DNA of 64,000 nucleotides from Scandinavium sp036409475 (GTDB lineage: Bacteria > Pseudomonadota > Gammaproteobacteria > Enterobacterales > Enterobacteriaceae). Below the pieces are notes generated by a model. The model was not told where the DNA came from. It saw nothing but the letters and a program-made list of their open reading frames with translations, and searched no databases. Shown here one piece after another: positions 42,299 through 50,948 of this stretch. The stretch spans positions 248,001 to 312,000 of the forward strand of contig NZ_JAYRCK010000001.1 of assembly GCF_036409475.1 (NCBI RefSeq), in the 5' to 3' direction. Position 1 is the first letter of the stretch. Each line of letters opens with the position of its first letter. A program made the position numbers and the translations under genes.

Positions 42299-43333
42299 TC
42301 AGTTTTTTGGTGGTAATACAGATTCGAGGCGAGCGCCGATCCGTTGTGGGACCTCGCGCTGCACCGCCTGCACTGCCTGTTCAATTGCCACGCTAAACGC
42401 GCGCTGATTGGCTGCACCATGACTCTTAATCACCGTGCCGCGCAATCCTAACAGACAGGCGCCATTATACTGGTCGGGGTTGAGGTGACTGAATCGCCTG
42501 GAGAGGCTTTTTTGTAACCAATGTTTCAAAATTTTCAGCCACCACGGTTGTTTTTTCCCCTCGCCCTGAGATTTCAGCAGGGAAAGAAACATTCTGACAA
42601 CGCCTTCCATGGTTTTTAACGTGACGTTTCCCGTAAACCCGTCACAAACCAGCACATCTGTTTTGCCGGTTAATAATTCGTTGGCTTCAAGATAGCCGAT
42701 ATAGTTGAGGGAGGAGACTTTTTTCAGCAGCGCTGAAGCATCACGAATATTCTCATGACCTTTGCTCTCTTCCTCACCAATATTGAGCAGTGCCACTCGC
42801 GGCTGGCTAATGCCGACGACTTCTTCGGCCATCACTGCGCCCATGACAGCAAACTGCACCAGCATCGTACTGTCGCAATCCACGTTAGCGCCCAAATCAA
42901 GCACTACCGTTTTGCCCTTTTGCTGGTGCGGCAATACCGTCACCAACGCCGGACGCTCAATGCCGTCAATCGGCTTGAGTAATAATTTTGCAAGCCCCAT
43001 CAGCGCGCCGGTATTCCCGGCGCTGACACAGGCCTGTGCTCTGCCTTCTTTCACCAATTCAAGCGCAATACGCATTGAGGTTCCCCGGCTGTTGCGAACC
43101 GCATAGGCCGGACGGGCATCACTGGCAATAACTGACTGGGCAGGGATTATCTGCAGACGTGAACGTTGTTCAAAATCAGCTTTGGCGAGTAATGGCGTTA
43201 TGGTGTCGGGATTGCCGACGAGAAGAAGCGAGAGTTGTGGGTTAGCGTGCAGTGCCTGCAATGCTGCAGGCACCGTCACGGAAGGGCCAAAATCGCCCCC
43301 CATGACATCCAACGCCAGGGTCAGACGTGTCAA
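42299..43333 (-). CDS. plsX: Phosphate acyltransferase PlsX
   Basis: PlsX makes acyl-phosphate from acyl-ACP, linking fatty-acid and phospholipid synthesis. The 344 residues begin MTRLTLALDVMGGDFGPS from a TTG start codon, as in E. coli. Conserved segments include VSAGNTGALMG and CDGFTGNVTLKT. The C-terminus stops at LESVLPPKN, about 12 residues shorter than the E. coli protein. No strong ribosome site is visible before the TTG. Confidence 0.96.
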   Translation of the reverse strand: MTRLTLALDVMGGDFGPSVTVPAALQALHANPQLSLLLVGNPDTITPLLAKADFEQRSRLQIIPAQSVIASDARPAYAVRNSRGTSMRIALELVKEGRAQACVSAGNTGALMGLAKLLLKPIDGIERPALVTVLPHQQKGKTVVLDLGANVDCDSTMLVQFAVMGAVMAEEVVGISQPRVALLNIGEEESKGHENIRDASALLKKVSSLNYIGYLEANELLTGKTDVLVCDGFTGNVTLKTMEGVVRMFLSLLKSQGEGKKQPWWLKILKHWLQKSLSRRFSHLNPDQYNGACLLGLRGTVIKSHGAANQRAFSVAIEQAVQAVQREVPQRIGARLESVLPPKN

Positions 43334-43353
43334 GGTTTCGTCGCCGCCTGGTT

Positions 43354-43382
43354 CGGTTTATCCCCGCTTGCACGGGGAAATC
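43354..43382. other. Single CRISPR type I-E repeat-like hairpin
   Basis: These 29 bases in the rpmF-plsX gap match the reverse complement of the E. coli type I-E CRISPR repeat at 25 of 29 positions by my comparison, including CGGTTTATCCCCGCT and CGGGGAA. The hairpin CCCCG-N6-CGGGG is intact. There is no second repeat, no spacer ladder and no cas gene in the window. It may be a coincidental or conserved leader hairpin of the operon instead. Confidence 0.55.
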
Positions 43383-43412
43383 CTCACTAAGCTTCATCAC
43401 GCTCGCGCGTGA

Positions 43413-43586
43413 TTACTTAGCGATAACCTTGCGACCGCGGTAGAAACCGTCGGCAGTGATGTGGTGACGCAGGTGTTTTTCACCAGTAGTCTTGTCTACA
43501 GACAGGCTGGTAACTGCAGTCAGCGCGTCATGGGAACGACGCATGCCACGTTTGGAACGGGTTGGTTTATTCTGTTGTACGGCCAT
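43413..43586 (-). CDS. rpmF: 50S ribosomal protein L32
   Basis: RpmF is a small zinc-ribbon-related protein of the large subunit. Translation from ATG 43586 gives 57 residues starting MAVQQNKPTRSKRG and ending RGRKVIAK at TAA 43413-43415. It lies between yceD (16-bp gap) and plsX (79-bp gap), the standard start of the fatty-acid cluster. Confidence 0.97.
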   Translation of the reverse strand: MAVQQNKPTRSKRGMRRSHDALTAVTSLSVDKTTGEKHLRHHITADGFYRGRKVIAK

Positions 43587-43602
43587 GGACCTTACTCCTC
43601 AA

Positions 43603-44124
43603 TTACTTACGCTTTAAGCTGGCTAATACGGCAAATGGGTTTGGTTTTTGTGCCTCTTCAGGCAGTTCGCCAAAGACCATGTCCGCGTCGGACACTTCAC
43701 AGTGTTCAGAATCATGCACCGGAACGACAGGTAAGGAGAGGATAATTTCATCCTCGACTAAAGCCCGCAGATCGATTTCACCGAATTCGTTAACCTGAAT
43801 CGGCTCATACGCTTCCGGGAGTGCTTCAGCCTGTTCATCATTTTTGATCGGGCTGAAACAATACGTTGTGTGAACGGCATGTGGGAACGGTTTCCCGCAG
43901 CGCTGGCATTCGAGAGTCACCGCAACCTTTGCCTCACCTTTAATAACGGCGAGGCGCTGATTGTCGATGGCGAATGTCATGTCGCATTCCACATCACTGT
44001 CCACACTGACTACAAATTCGGCAAGACGCTCAACCTGTTCCGGGGTGTAGACACCCGCGTAATCAAGGCGTTTTTGAGCGGTACGAACCGGATCAAGAGT
44101 CAGGGGTAATTTTACCTTTTGCAT
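43603..44124 (-). CDS. yceD: 23S rRNA accumulation protein YceD
   Basis: YceD (DUF177) is a conserved protein implicated in 23S rRNA accumulation, cotranscribed with rpmF. The 173 residues start MQKVKLPLTLDPVRTAQKR and contain a CQRCGKPFPHAV zinc-like pair, with an acidic C-terminal half. Its exact activity is not established. Confidence 0.94.
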   Translation of the reverse strand: MQKVKLPLTLDPVRTAQKRLDYAGVYTPEQVERLAEFVVSVDSDVECDMTFAIDNQRLAVIKGEAKVAVTLECQRCGKPFPHAVHTTYCFSPIKNDEQAEALPEAYEPIQVNEFGEIDLRALVEDEIILSLPVVPVHDSEHCEVSDADMVFGELPEEAQKPNPFAVLASLKRK

Positions 44125-44265
44125 AGGGCGCGCATATTAACTTTGTAACGTCATAGAGTCAAAGAAAAAGGCACCCTCAGACGCCTTTTGCCATTTATTC
44201 GCACACATTGCGGCCTGTAGTTTAAAATGCCGCAATCCGAATCACCAGATCCTGGTAAAAAAATT

Positions 44266-44850
44266 ATGCCACGTCTAGTTCTTGCTTCCACTTCCCCCTA
44301 TCGCCGCGAACTGCTTAAAAAGCTGGAGTTGCCTTTTGAATGCGCTGCGCCGCAGGTGGATGAAATGCCTCTGCCTGGCGAATCCCCTCGCCAACTGGTT
44401 TTACGTCTGGCTCAGGCCAAAGCCATGGCGCTGAAAGAACGCTATTCCGACCATCTGATTATCGGTTCCGATCAGGTCTGCGTGCTGGATGGGAAAATTA
44501 CCGGTAAACCGCATACTGAAGAAAATGCTCACCAGCAGCTGCGTAAAGCAAGCGGGCATGTCGTCACCTTCTATACCGGCCTTGCGCTTTATAACAGCAC
44601 TACAGGGCATTTACAGACCGAATGCGAGCCGTTTGACGTCCACTTCCGCCAACTGACCGAAAGCGAAATTACCCATTACATCCAAAAAGAACAGCCGCTG
44701 AACTGTGCGGGAAGTTTTAAAAGTGAAGGGTTGGGGATCAGTTTGTTCGACCGGCTGGAAGGCAGAGACCCGAATACGCTGGTCGGGCTACCGTTGATTG
44801 CGCTGTGCAAAATGCTGCGCAATGAGCAGCATAATCCACTGTTGCGTTAG
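44266..44850 (+). CDS. yceF: Maf-like nucleotide pyrophosphatase YceF (m7GTP-preferring)
   Basis: YceF is a Maf-family housecleaning pyrophosphatase; the E. coli member prefers 7-methyl-GTP. The 194 residues from ATG 44266 (MPRLVLASTSPYRRELL) have the Maf signature SxSPxR, the catalytic Asp region IIGSDQV and FYTGLAL. An in-frame Met 39 nt upstream gives an unconserved extension. It is divergent from yceD. Confidence 0.93.
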   Translation: MPRLVLASTSPYRRELLKKLELPFECAAPQVDEMPLPGESPRQLVLRLAQAKAMALKERYSDHLIIGSDQVCVLDGKITGKPHTEENAHQQLRKASGHVVTFYTGLALYNSTTGHLQTECEPFDVHFRQLTESEITHYIQKEQPLNCAGSFKSEGLGISLFDRLEGRDPNTLVGLPLIALCKMLRNEQHNPLLR

Positions 44851-44852
44851 AT

Positions 44853-44936
44853 TGTCCGGTGGCGGCTGCGCCTTACCGGACCTACGCGTCAGGATGCCCT
44901 TGTAGGCCCGGCAAACGCAGTGCCGCCGGGCAACTG
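44853..44936. repeat. REP-type palindromes between yceF and rluC
   Basis: TGTCCGGTGGCGGCTGCGCC ... ACCGGACCTACG and GTAGGCCCGGCAAACGCAG ... GCCGCCGGGCAA are two opposing REP units filling the gap between convergent genes. Confidence 0.8.
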
Positions 44937-44938
44937 AA

Positions 44939-45892
44939 TTATTTCTGGCTACGCAGTACCTGCAGGCAGCGCTTAAGTTGCTCGTCCATCGGCGCTTCGA
45001 TACGCAGCGTTTCACCCGTTCCCGGATGCGTGAACTTTAACGCTGCCGCATGCAGGAACAGACGATTAAGACCCGTGCCCGCAAGCTGGCGATCAAATTC
45101 ACGATCGCCGTAACGATCGTCAAACGCTATCGGATGACCCGCATGCAGCGTATGCACACGAATCTGGTGCGTACGCCCAGTCACCGGGCTACAGCGAACC
45201 AGCGTCGCATGGGTAAAGCGCTCTTCCACTTTAAAGCGAGTTTCGGACGGCTTCCCTTCCTGGCTCACACGCACAATACGCTCGCCGCTTTGCAGAATAT
45301 TTTTCAGCAACGGGGCCTGCACCACTTTCATGTGGGACTGCCACTGCCCGCGCACCAACGCCAGGTAATCTTTCTGCATACCCTTTTCACGCAATTGTTC
45401 GTGCAGGGAGCGCAGGGCGGAACGTTTTTTGGCAACCAGCAGAACACCGGAAGTGTCCCGGTCAAGACGGTGAACCAGCTCAAGGAAACGTGCTTCAGGA
45501 CGCAATGCGCGCAGCCCTTCAATCACGCCAAAGCTCAGACCGCTGCCGCCATGTACCGCCGTGCCTGAGGGTTTATTCAGCACCAGAATATGATCATCTT
45601 CATAAAGGATAACGTCGCTCAGCGCGGCCACTTTTTGCAGATGCGGTGATACAGCGTCTTCTTCACGCTCGGCGACGCGCACGGGCGGAATACGGACTTC
45701 ATCGCCCGCTTCCAGCTTATATTCCGGCTTAACGCGCTTTTTGTTTACGCGCACTTCACCCTTACGCAGGATGCGGTAAATCATGCTTTTCGGCACACCT
45801 TTAAGCTGGGTGCGCAAAAAGTTATCAATTCGCTGTCCCGCCTCATCTTCGGCGATGGCAACCATTTTTACGGTCGGAGTCTCAGTTTTCAT
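44939..45892 (-). CDS. rluC: 23S rRNA pseudouridine synthase C
   Basis: RluC isomerises uridines 955, 2504 and 2580 of 23S rRNA. The 317 residues show an N-terminal S4 domain (QRIDNFLRTQLKGVPKSMIYRILR) and the RluA-type catalytic motif VHRLDRDTSGVLLVAK containing the active Asp. RTHQIRVH and the terminal LHAAALKF motif are also present. It is divergent from rne, with 693 bp between them. Confidence 0.97.
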   Translation of the reverse strand: MKTETPTVKMVAIAEDEAGQRIDNFLRTQLKGVPKSMIYRILRKGEVRVNKKRVKPEYKLEAGDEVRIPPVRVAEREEDAVSPHLQKVAALSDVILYEDDHILVLNKPSGTAVHGGSGLSFGVIEGLRALRPEARFLELVHRLDRDTSGVLLVAKKRSALRSLHEQLREKGMQKDYLALVRGQWQSHMKVVQAPLLKNILQSGERIVRVSQEGKPSETRFKVEERFTHATLVRCSPVTGRTHQIRVHTLHAGHPIAFDDRYGDREFDRQLAGTGLNRLFLHAAALKFTHPGTGETLRIEAPMDEQLKRCLQVLRSQK

Positions 45893-46585
45893 GGGGGGCG
45901 ATTCTAAAGAGGCACACGCATTCGCGCCACTCCTTTTTCTGTGCTTATATTATGACGTCAGCGGCACTCCTTTTTTATCTCACTGACCGAATTGATGGTT
46001 ATTAGAACAATCCGTTCGGAAAAGTGAAAAAACTGTGAGTAACCGGGTGATAAATGGTAAAAGTCATCTTGCTATAACAGGGTGAGCAAGGAATAATGAT
46101 GCCGTTTTCCGTGCTGATATCTTGTGAGTACAAGCAGTAAGCGGAATGACCCATTTTGTCTGAATGATTTTTTATGCAGCAATGGCGTAAGACGTATTTA
46201 TCTTTCAGACAGTTAGCGGGCTGCGGGTTGCAGTCCTTACCGGTTGATACTCTGAATTTCAAGCCGCTGTTGGCGGCAAACCTGAGATCTCCAGGCGCTA
46301 CTCCAGTGAGTGACTGGGGTAAGCAGGTGAAGCCAACCATCTGCGACTTGAAAAGCAACGAGTATAGAAGGAACCTTCTCTGGAGAATCATTCCCAGGCT
46401 GTTCCCCTGAATAATTGCGCTGTGTTTCCGTTTGAAACGCAGGCTACCGACACTTTGCGCCTCTTAAGCGAGCGACAACCGTGAGGTTGGCGACGTGAAC
46501 AGTCACGAGGCCATCGGTTTACCCCCGGCAAGGAAAACTCTGCCCGTAGCTTAGTCGTCAATGCAAGAATAATGAGTAAGTTACG
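45893..46585 (+). promoter_or_regulatory. rne promoter region and autoregulatory 5' leader
   Basis: The 693-bp gap between rluC and rne has no gene. In E. coli, rne carries an mRNA leader of about 360 nt whose hairpins let RNase E feed back on its own message (Rfam rne5 type). Here the last 350 or so bases contain hairpins such as CCGTGAGGTTGGCGACGTGA and GTGAACAGTCACGAGG just ahead of the ATG. They also contain a pyrimidine-flanked CCCCCGGCAAGG segment resembling the E. coli leader. Exact ends are estimated. Confidence 0.7.
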
Positions 46586-49500
46586 ATGAAAAGAATGTTA
46601 ATCAACGCCACTCAGCAAGAAGAGTTGCGTGTCGCCCTCGTGGATGGGCAGCGTCTGTACGATCTGGATATCGAAAGCCCAGGACACGAACAGAAAAAAG
46701 CAAACATCTACAAAGGCAAAATTACCCGTATCGAACCCAGCCTTGAAGCCGCATTCGTAGATTACGGTGCTGAGCGTCACGGTTTCCTCCCTCTTAAAGA
46801 AATCGCCCGCGAATACTTCCCGTCAAACTACAATGCGCATGGCCGCCCGAACATCAAAGATGTTCTGCGCGAAGGCCAGGAAGTCATTGTGCAGATTGAC
46901 AAAGAAGAGCGCGGCAACAAAGGGGCGGCACTGACCACCTTTATCAGCCTTGCCGGTAGCTACCTGGTGCTGATGCCAAACAACCCGCGTGCCGGTGGTA
47001 TCTCTCGCCGCATCGAAGGTGACGACCGTACCGAACTGAAAGAAGCGCTGTCCAGCCTGCAACTGCCAGACGGCATGGGCCTGATTGTGCGCACTGCGGG
47101 CGTGGGCAAATCTGCCGAAGCGCTACAGTGGGATTTAAGCTTCCGTCTGAAGCACTGGGAAGCGATTCAGAAAGCCTCTGAAAGCCGCCCTGCCCCGTTC
47201 CTGATTCACCAGGAAAGCAACGTTATCGTCCGTGCCTTCCGCGATTATCTGCGTCAGGACATCGGCGAAATCCTTATCGATAACCCGAAAGTGCTTGAGC
47301 TGGCTCGCCAGCATATCTCTGCGCTGGGCCGTCCGGATTTCAGCAGCAAAATTAAGCTCTACACCGGTGAAATCCCGTTGTTCAGCCACTACCAGATCGA
47401 ATCGCAGATTGAATCTGCTTTCCAGCGTGAAGTGCGTCTGCCGTCAGGCGGCTCTATCGTTATCGACAGCACCGAAGCGTTGACCGCTATCGACATCAAC
47501 TCCGCGCGTGCCACTCGCGGTGGTGATATCGAAGAAACGGCCTTCAATACCAACTTGGAAGCGGCCGATGAAATTGCTCGCCAGCTGCGTCTGCGTGACC
47601 TCGGCGGCCTGATTGTTATCGACTTCATCGATATGACCCCGGTTCGTCACCAGCGTGCTGTTGAAAACCGTCTGCGTGAAGCGGTGCGTCAGGATCGTGC
47701 ACGTATCCAGATTAGCCACATTTCTCGCTTCGGCCTGCTGGAGATGTCTCGTCAGCGCCTGAGCCCGTCACTGGGTGAGTCCAGCCACCACGTGTGCCCA
47801 CGTTGTAGCGGCACCGGCACCATCCGTGACAACGAATCCCTGTCACTTTCTATTCTGCGTCTGATTGAAGAAGAAGCGCTGAAAGAGAATACCCAGGAAG
47901 TTCACGCGATTGTTCCGGTTCAGGTTGCTTCTTACCTGCTGAACGAAAAGCGTGCTGCCATCAGTGCTATCGAAACCCGTCAGGGTGACGTACGCGTGAT
48001 CGTGGTACCAAACGATCAGATGGAAACGCCACACTACTCCGTGCTGCGTGTCCGTAAAGGCGAAGAAACTCAAACCCTGAGCTATCTGCTGCCGAAACTG
48101 CACGAAGAAGAGATGGCCCTGCCGTCTGAAGATGAACCAGCAGAACGTAAACGTCCTGAGCAGCCTGCTCTGGCCACATTCGTGATGCCTGATGCACCGC
48201 CAGCGCCTGCCGCTGAAACGGCGAAAGTGGCTGCACCAGAAGCGAAGAAAGCTGCACCGGCTGCTGCAACCGCAGCGGCGCCAGGCCTGCTTTCTCGTTT
48301 CTTCTCCGCGCTGAAACAAATGTTCAGTGGCAGCGAAGAAGCAGTGGTTGAACCGCAGCCGGTGAAGACAGAAGAGAAACCAGAACGCCAGCAGGATCGT
48401 CGTCGTTCTCGTCAGTCTAACCGCCGTGACCGCAACGACCGTGGCGATCGTCGTGATAACCGCGATAACCGTGGCGAACGCGATAATCGCAATGAAAACA
48501 GCGAAGGCCGTGAAGAGAACCGTCGCAACCGTCGCGAAAAACCGCAGCAAAATGCTGAGACTCGCGAATCACGTCAGCAGAACGTCGTGGAAGAGGCTGA
48601 TAAGTCTAAATCCCGTGACGAGCAGCAGCCGCGTCGTGAGCGTAACCGTCGTCGTAACAATGACGAAAAACGCCAGCCTCAGCAGGATGTGAAGGTTCAG
48701 ACTCGCGAAGAACAACCGGCTCAGGAAACCGAGCAGGAAGAACGCATTCAATCTATGCCGCGTCGTAAGCAGCGTAATCTGGCGCAGAAAGTGCGCATTG
48801 AAACCGCCGCAGAAACCGCTGAAAGAACGGCTGTTATCGAGCCAGTTGCGCCTGTCGCTGCTGCGCCAGCACAGCGTACTGAACTGGCGAAAGTCGACCT
48901 GCCCGCTGTTATCGACACGCCAGCAGAAGACGAAAGCAATGATAACCGTGAAACTGCCGGTATGCCGCGTCGTTCACGTCGCTCCCCGCGCCACCTGCGC
49001 GTGAGCGGTCAGCGTCGTCGTCGCTACCGTGACGAGCGTTACCCGACCCAGTCTCCGATGCCACTGGCTATCGCCTGTGCGTCCCCGGAAATGGCGTCTG
49101 GTAAAGTGTGGATCAGCTACCCGGTATCACGTCAGCATGACAACCAGGTTGAAGAAACCCGCGAGCAGGAAGTTGTTCAGGCAGCAGAAACGGGAGAAAC
49201 CGTTGCTCCTGTCGTTGAACAGGCTGCACCTCAGGTTGAAACGCCCGTTGCAGAAACGGTTGAAGTGGTAGAGCCGCAGTCTGTTCAGGCTGAACCTGCA
49301 GCGCCAGTGGTTGAAACCACGCATCCTGAAGTGATTGCCACGCCGGTTGCTGAGCAGCCACAGGTGATTGCTCAGGAAGATGCTGTTGTCGCCGAAGTCA
49401 TCGCAGAAGAAGCTGCTCCAGCTGTGGCTGAAGAAGTGGAACAGGTTGTTGTCGTTGAATCAATCGTTGAGCAACCTGTCGTTGAACAGCCAGTGGTTGC

Positions 49501-49762
49501 CGCTGAACCTGCACCGGTTGTCTCTCAGCCAGTCGTCGAAAAAGCAGCAAAATCTGTTGTTATCGCCACGGCACCAGAGGCTCACCACCACGCGACTGCG
49601 CCAATGACTCGTGCTCCAGCACCGGACTATGTGCCAGAAGCGCCACGTCAAAGCGACTGGGTTCGTCCTGACTTCAACTTTGAAGGCAAAGGGTCTGCCG
49701 GTGGCCATAGCGCTACGCACACAGCAACCGCTGGCCCTACCCGTCCACAGTCAATGGAATAA
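46586..49762 (+). CDS. rne: Ribonuclease E
   Basis: RNase E is the essential endonuclease and scaffold of the RNA degradosome, attached to the inner membrane. The 1058 residues split into a catalytic half and a disordered scaffold. The catalytic half has an S1 domain near 35-125, catalytic Asp303 in IDINSARATRG and Asp346 in VIDFIDMTP, and the zinc link Cys404/Cys407 in CPRCSGTG. The scaffold contains a membrane-targeting helix (GLLSRFFSALKQMFSG, about residue 570), an arginine-rich RNA-binding block (about 600-690), and long P/V/E repeats. The end, PRQSDWVRPDFNFEGKG onward, fits the PNPase-binding tail. Confidence 0.98.
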   Translation: MKRMLINATQQEELRVALVDGQRLYDLDIESPGHEQKKANIYKGKITRIEPSLEAAFVDYGAERHGFLPLKEIAREYFPSNYNAHGRPNIKDVLREGQEVIVQIDKEERGNKGAALTTFISLAGSYLVLMPNNPRAGGISRRIEGDDRTELKEALSSLQLPDGMGLIVRTAGVGKSAEALQWDLSFRLKHWEAIQKASESRPAPFLIHQESNVIVRAFRDYLRQDIGEILIDNPKVLELARQHISALGRPDFSSKIKLYTGEIPLFSHYQIESQIESAFQREVRLPSGGSIVIDSTEALTAIDINSARATRGGDIEETAFNTNLEAADEIARQLRLRDLGGLIVIDFIDMTPVRHQRAVENRLREAVRQDRARIQISHISRFGLLEMSRQRLSPSLGESSHHVCPRCSGTGTIRDNESLSLSILRLIEEEALKENTQEVHAIVPVQVASYLLNEKRAAISAIETRQGDVRVIVVPNDQMETPHYSVLRVRKGEETQTLSYLLPKLHEEEMALPSEDEPAERKRPEQPALATFVMPDAPPAPAAETAKVAAPEAKKAAPAAATAAAPGLLSRFFSALKQMFSGSEEAVVEPQPVKTEEKPERQQDRRRSRQSNRRDRNDRGDRRDNRDNRGERDNRNENSEGREENRRNRREKPQQNAETRESRQQNVVEEADKSKSRDEQQPRRERNRRRNNDEKRQPQQDVKVQTREEQPAQETEQEERIQSMPRRKQRNLAQKVRIETAAETAERTAVIEPVAPVAAAPAQRTELAKVDLPAVIDTPAEDESNDNRETAGMPRRSRRSPRHLRVSGQRRRRYRDERYPTQSPMPLAIACASPEMASGKVWISYPVSRQHDNQVEETREQEVVQAAETGETVAPVVEQAAPQVETPVAETVEVVEPQSVQAEPAAPVVETTHPEVIATPVAEQPQVIAQEDAVVAEVIAEEAAPAVAEEVEQVVVVESIVEQPVVEQPVVAAEPAPVVSQPVVEKAAKSVVIATAPEAHHHATAPMTRAPAPDYVPEAPRQSDWVRPDFNFEGKGSAGGHSATHTATAGPTRPQSME

Positions 49763-49780
49763 GCGTAAAGATCATTACAA

Positions 49781-49804
49781 ACCGCCTTCGGGCGGTTTTT
49801 TTTA
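49781..49804 (+). terminator. Intrinsic terminator of rne
   Basis: ACCGCC-TTC-GGGCGGT followed by a run of eight or more T. It is a textbook Rho-independent terminator, 19 bp after the rne stop. Confidence 0.95.
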
Positions 49805-49820
49805 TGCCTTGAATTCGCAT

Positions 49821-49898
49821 TTTGCCTGGCGGCGCTTCGCTGGCACAGGCCTAAGGGTGGTGGTAGGCCCAGTAAGCGAAGCGCCACTGGGCATCACC
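49821..49898. repeat. REP-type palindromes between rne and flgL
   Basis: TTTGCCTGGCGGCGCTTCGC ... CACAGGCCTA is followed by GTAGGCCCAGTAAGCGAAGC ... CCACTGGGCAT. This is an opposing pair between two convergent terminators. Confidence 0.8.
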
Positions 49899-49905
49899 GG
49901 AAGTA

Positions 49906-49938
49906 AAAAAAGCCCGCGCCGGGGTGAGTGGCGCGGGC
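49906..49938 (-). terminator. Intrinsic terminator of the flgKL transcript
   Basis: GCCCGCGCC (49912-49920) and GGCGCGGGC (49930-49938) form a 9-bp stem. On the minus strand it is followed by a T-run (complement of the A-run at 49905-49911). It lies about 47 bp after flgL. In E. coli the flgL 3' end yields the FlgO small RNA, which would end here, but I cannot show that RNA. Confidence 0.9.
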
Positions 49939-49984
49939 AGAGAGAACCTGCCCAGTTTCATGACAGGTTCTAAAAGGTTGAGGC

Positions 49985-50935
49985 TTATTTATTCAACTGG
50001 AACAGGGACATTCCCTGCATATCGCTGAATGTTTTGTAGGATGCTTGCAGGGCCGCCTGCTGCATGGTGTAGTTGGAGATGGTTTCGTTCCAGTCCACGT
50101 TCACCAGGTCACTCATCTGTTGGGTCTGGCTGAGTTTGCGGTCATCGCCCAACGCATCAAGCTTATCGAGTTCGTTAAGCTGGGTACCCACTTCGGCACG
50201 GACCGTCAGCACGTTGTTGAGAGAGTTACGCAGACCACGGTTGGTTTTATCAATCGCTGCTTGTGCTGTTGCCTGTGCCGCATCGTCGTCTGCTACTGGT
50301 GTTTTCAGTGCCGTAATGGCGCTATCCAGCATTTTAAAAATGTTTGTTTCAGAAGCGGAACCATCCGGCTCTTTCACGGCATTGCTGGTAATCGAGTCAA
50401 AAATCTTATCACCCGTATGGCCAATGACCATGGTGCGCGAAGAGTCTACCTGCTGCTCCACGTTAGTTGTACCGCCGCCATAAGTGCCGTCGGCAGCAAA
50501 AGGCGCGGTGTCCGTGCTGTAACCCGCAAACATATAGCGTCCGTTGCCATCCTGGCTGTTTGCCAGGTTCAGCAACTGGTCACGGATACCTTGCAGATCC
50601 GTCGCCAGTGAAGCGCGGTCATCGTCGCTCAGCGTGCCGTTACCCGCATAAACGATTTTTTCCTGTGCAGACTGAATCGCCGTCGTCACCTGCGACAGCG
50701 TGTTCTCTTCTTGAGAGATACGCTGAGTCGCAAAGCTGCGCGCGGAAGCAAACTGGGCGGTTTGCGCCTGGGCCTGCGAAAGGACAACAGCCTGAGAAGC
50801 GGCAATCGGGTCATCGGAAGGACGGTTCACACGCAGCCCGGTGGACATCTGCTCGCCGTATTTCATCCAGGTGGACTGAGAGTCAGTGATACCACGCATG
50901 TTTTGCTGGTACATCATTAAAGTGGTCACACGCAT
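49985..50935 (-). CDS. flgL: Flagellar hook-filament junction protein FlgL (HAP3)
   Basis: FlgL joins the hook cap side (FlgK) to the flagellin filament. The 316 residues show flagellin-like N- and C-terminal coiled coils (MRVTTLMMYQQNMRGI, and ASYKTFSDMQGMSLFQLNK at the end) around a variable central domain. It follows flgK by 13 bp and is exported by the flagellar type III system, chaperoned by FlgN. Confidence 0.97.
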   Translation of the reverse strand: MRVTTLMMYQQNMRGITDSQSTWMKYGEQMSTGLRVNRPSDDPIAASQAVVLSQAQAQTAQFASARSFATQRISQEENTLSQVTTAIQSAQEKIVYAGNGTLSDDDRASLATDLQGIRDQLLNLANSQDGNGRYMFAGYSTDTAPFAADGTYGGGTTNVEQQVDSSRTMVIGHTGDKIFDSITSNAVKEPDGSASETNIFKMLDSAITALKTPVADDDAAQATAQAAIDKTNRGLRNSLNNVLTVRAEVGTQLNELDKLDALGDDRKLSQTQQMSDLVNVDWNETISNYTMQQAALQASYKTFSDMQGMSLFQLNK

Positions 50936-50948
50936 CGTTCACTTCTCC

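Noticed and set aside
43354..43382. CRISPR array
   Set aside because: Only one repeat-like unit exists, without spacers or cas genes; reported only as a repeat-like hairpin.
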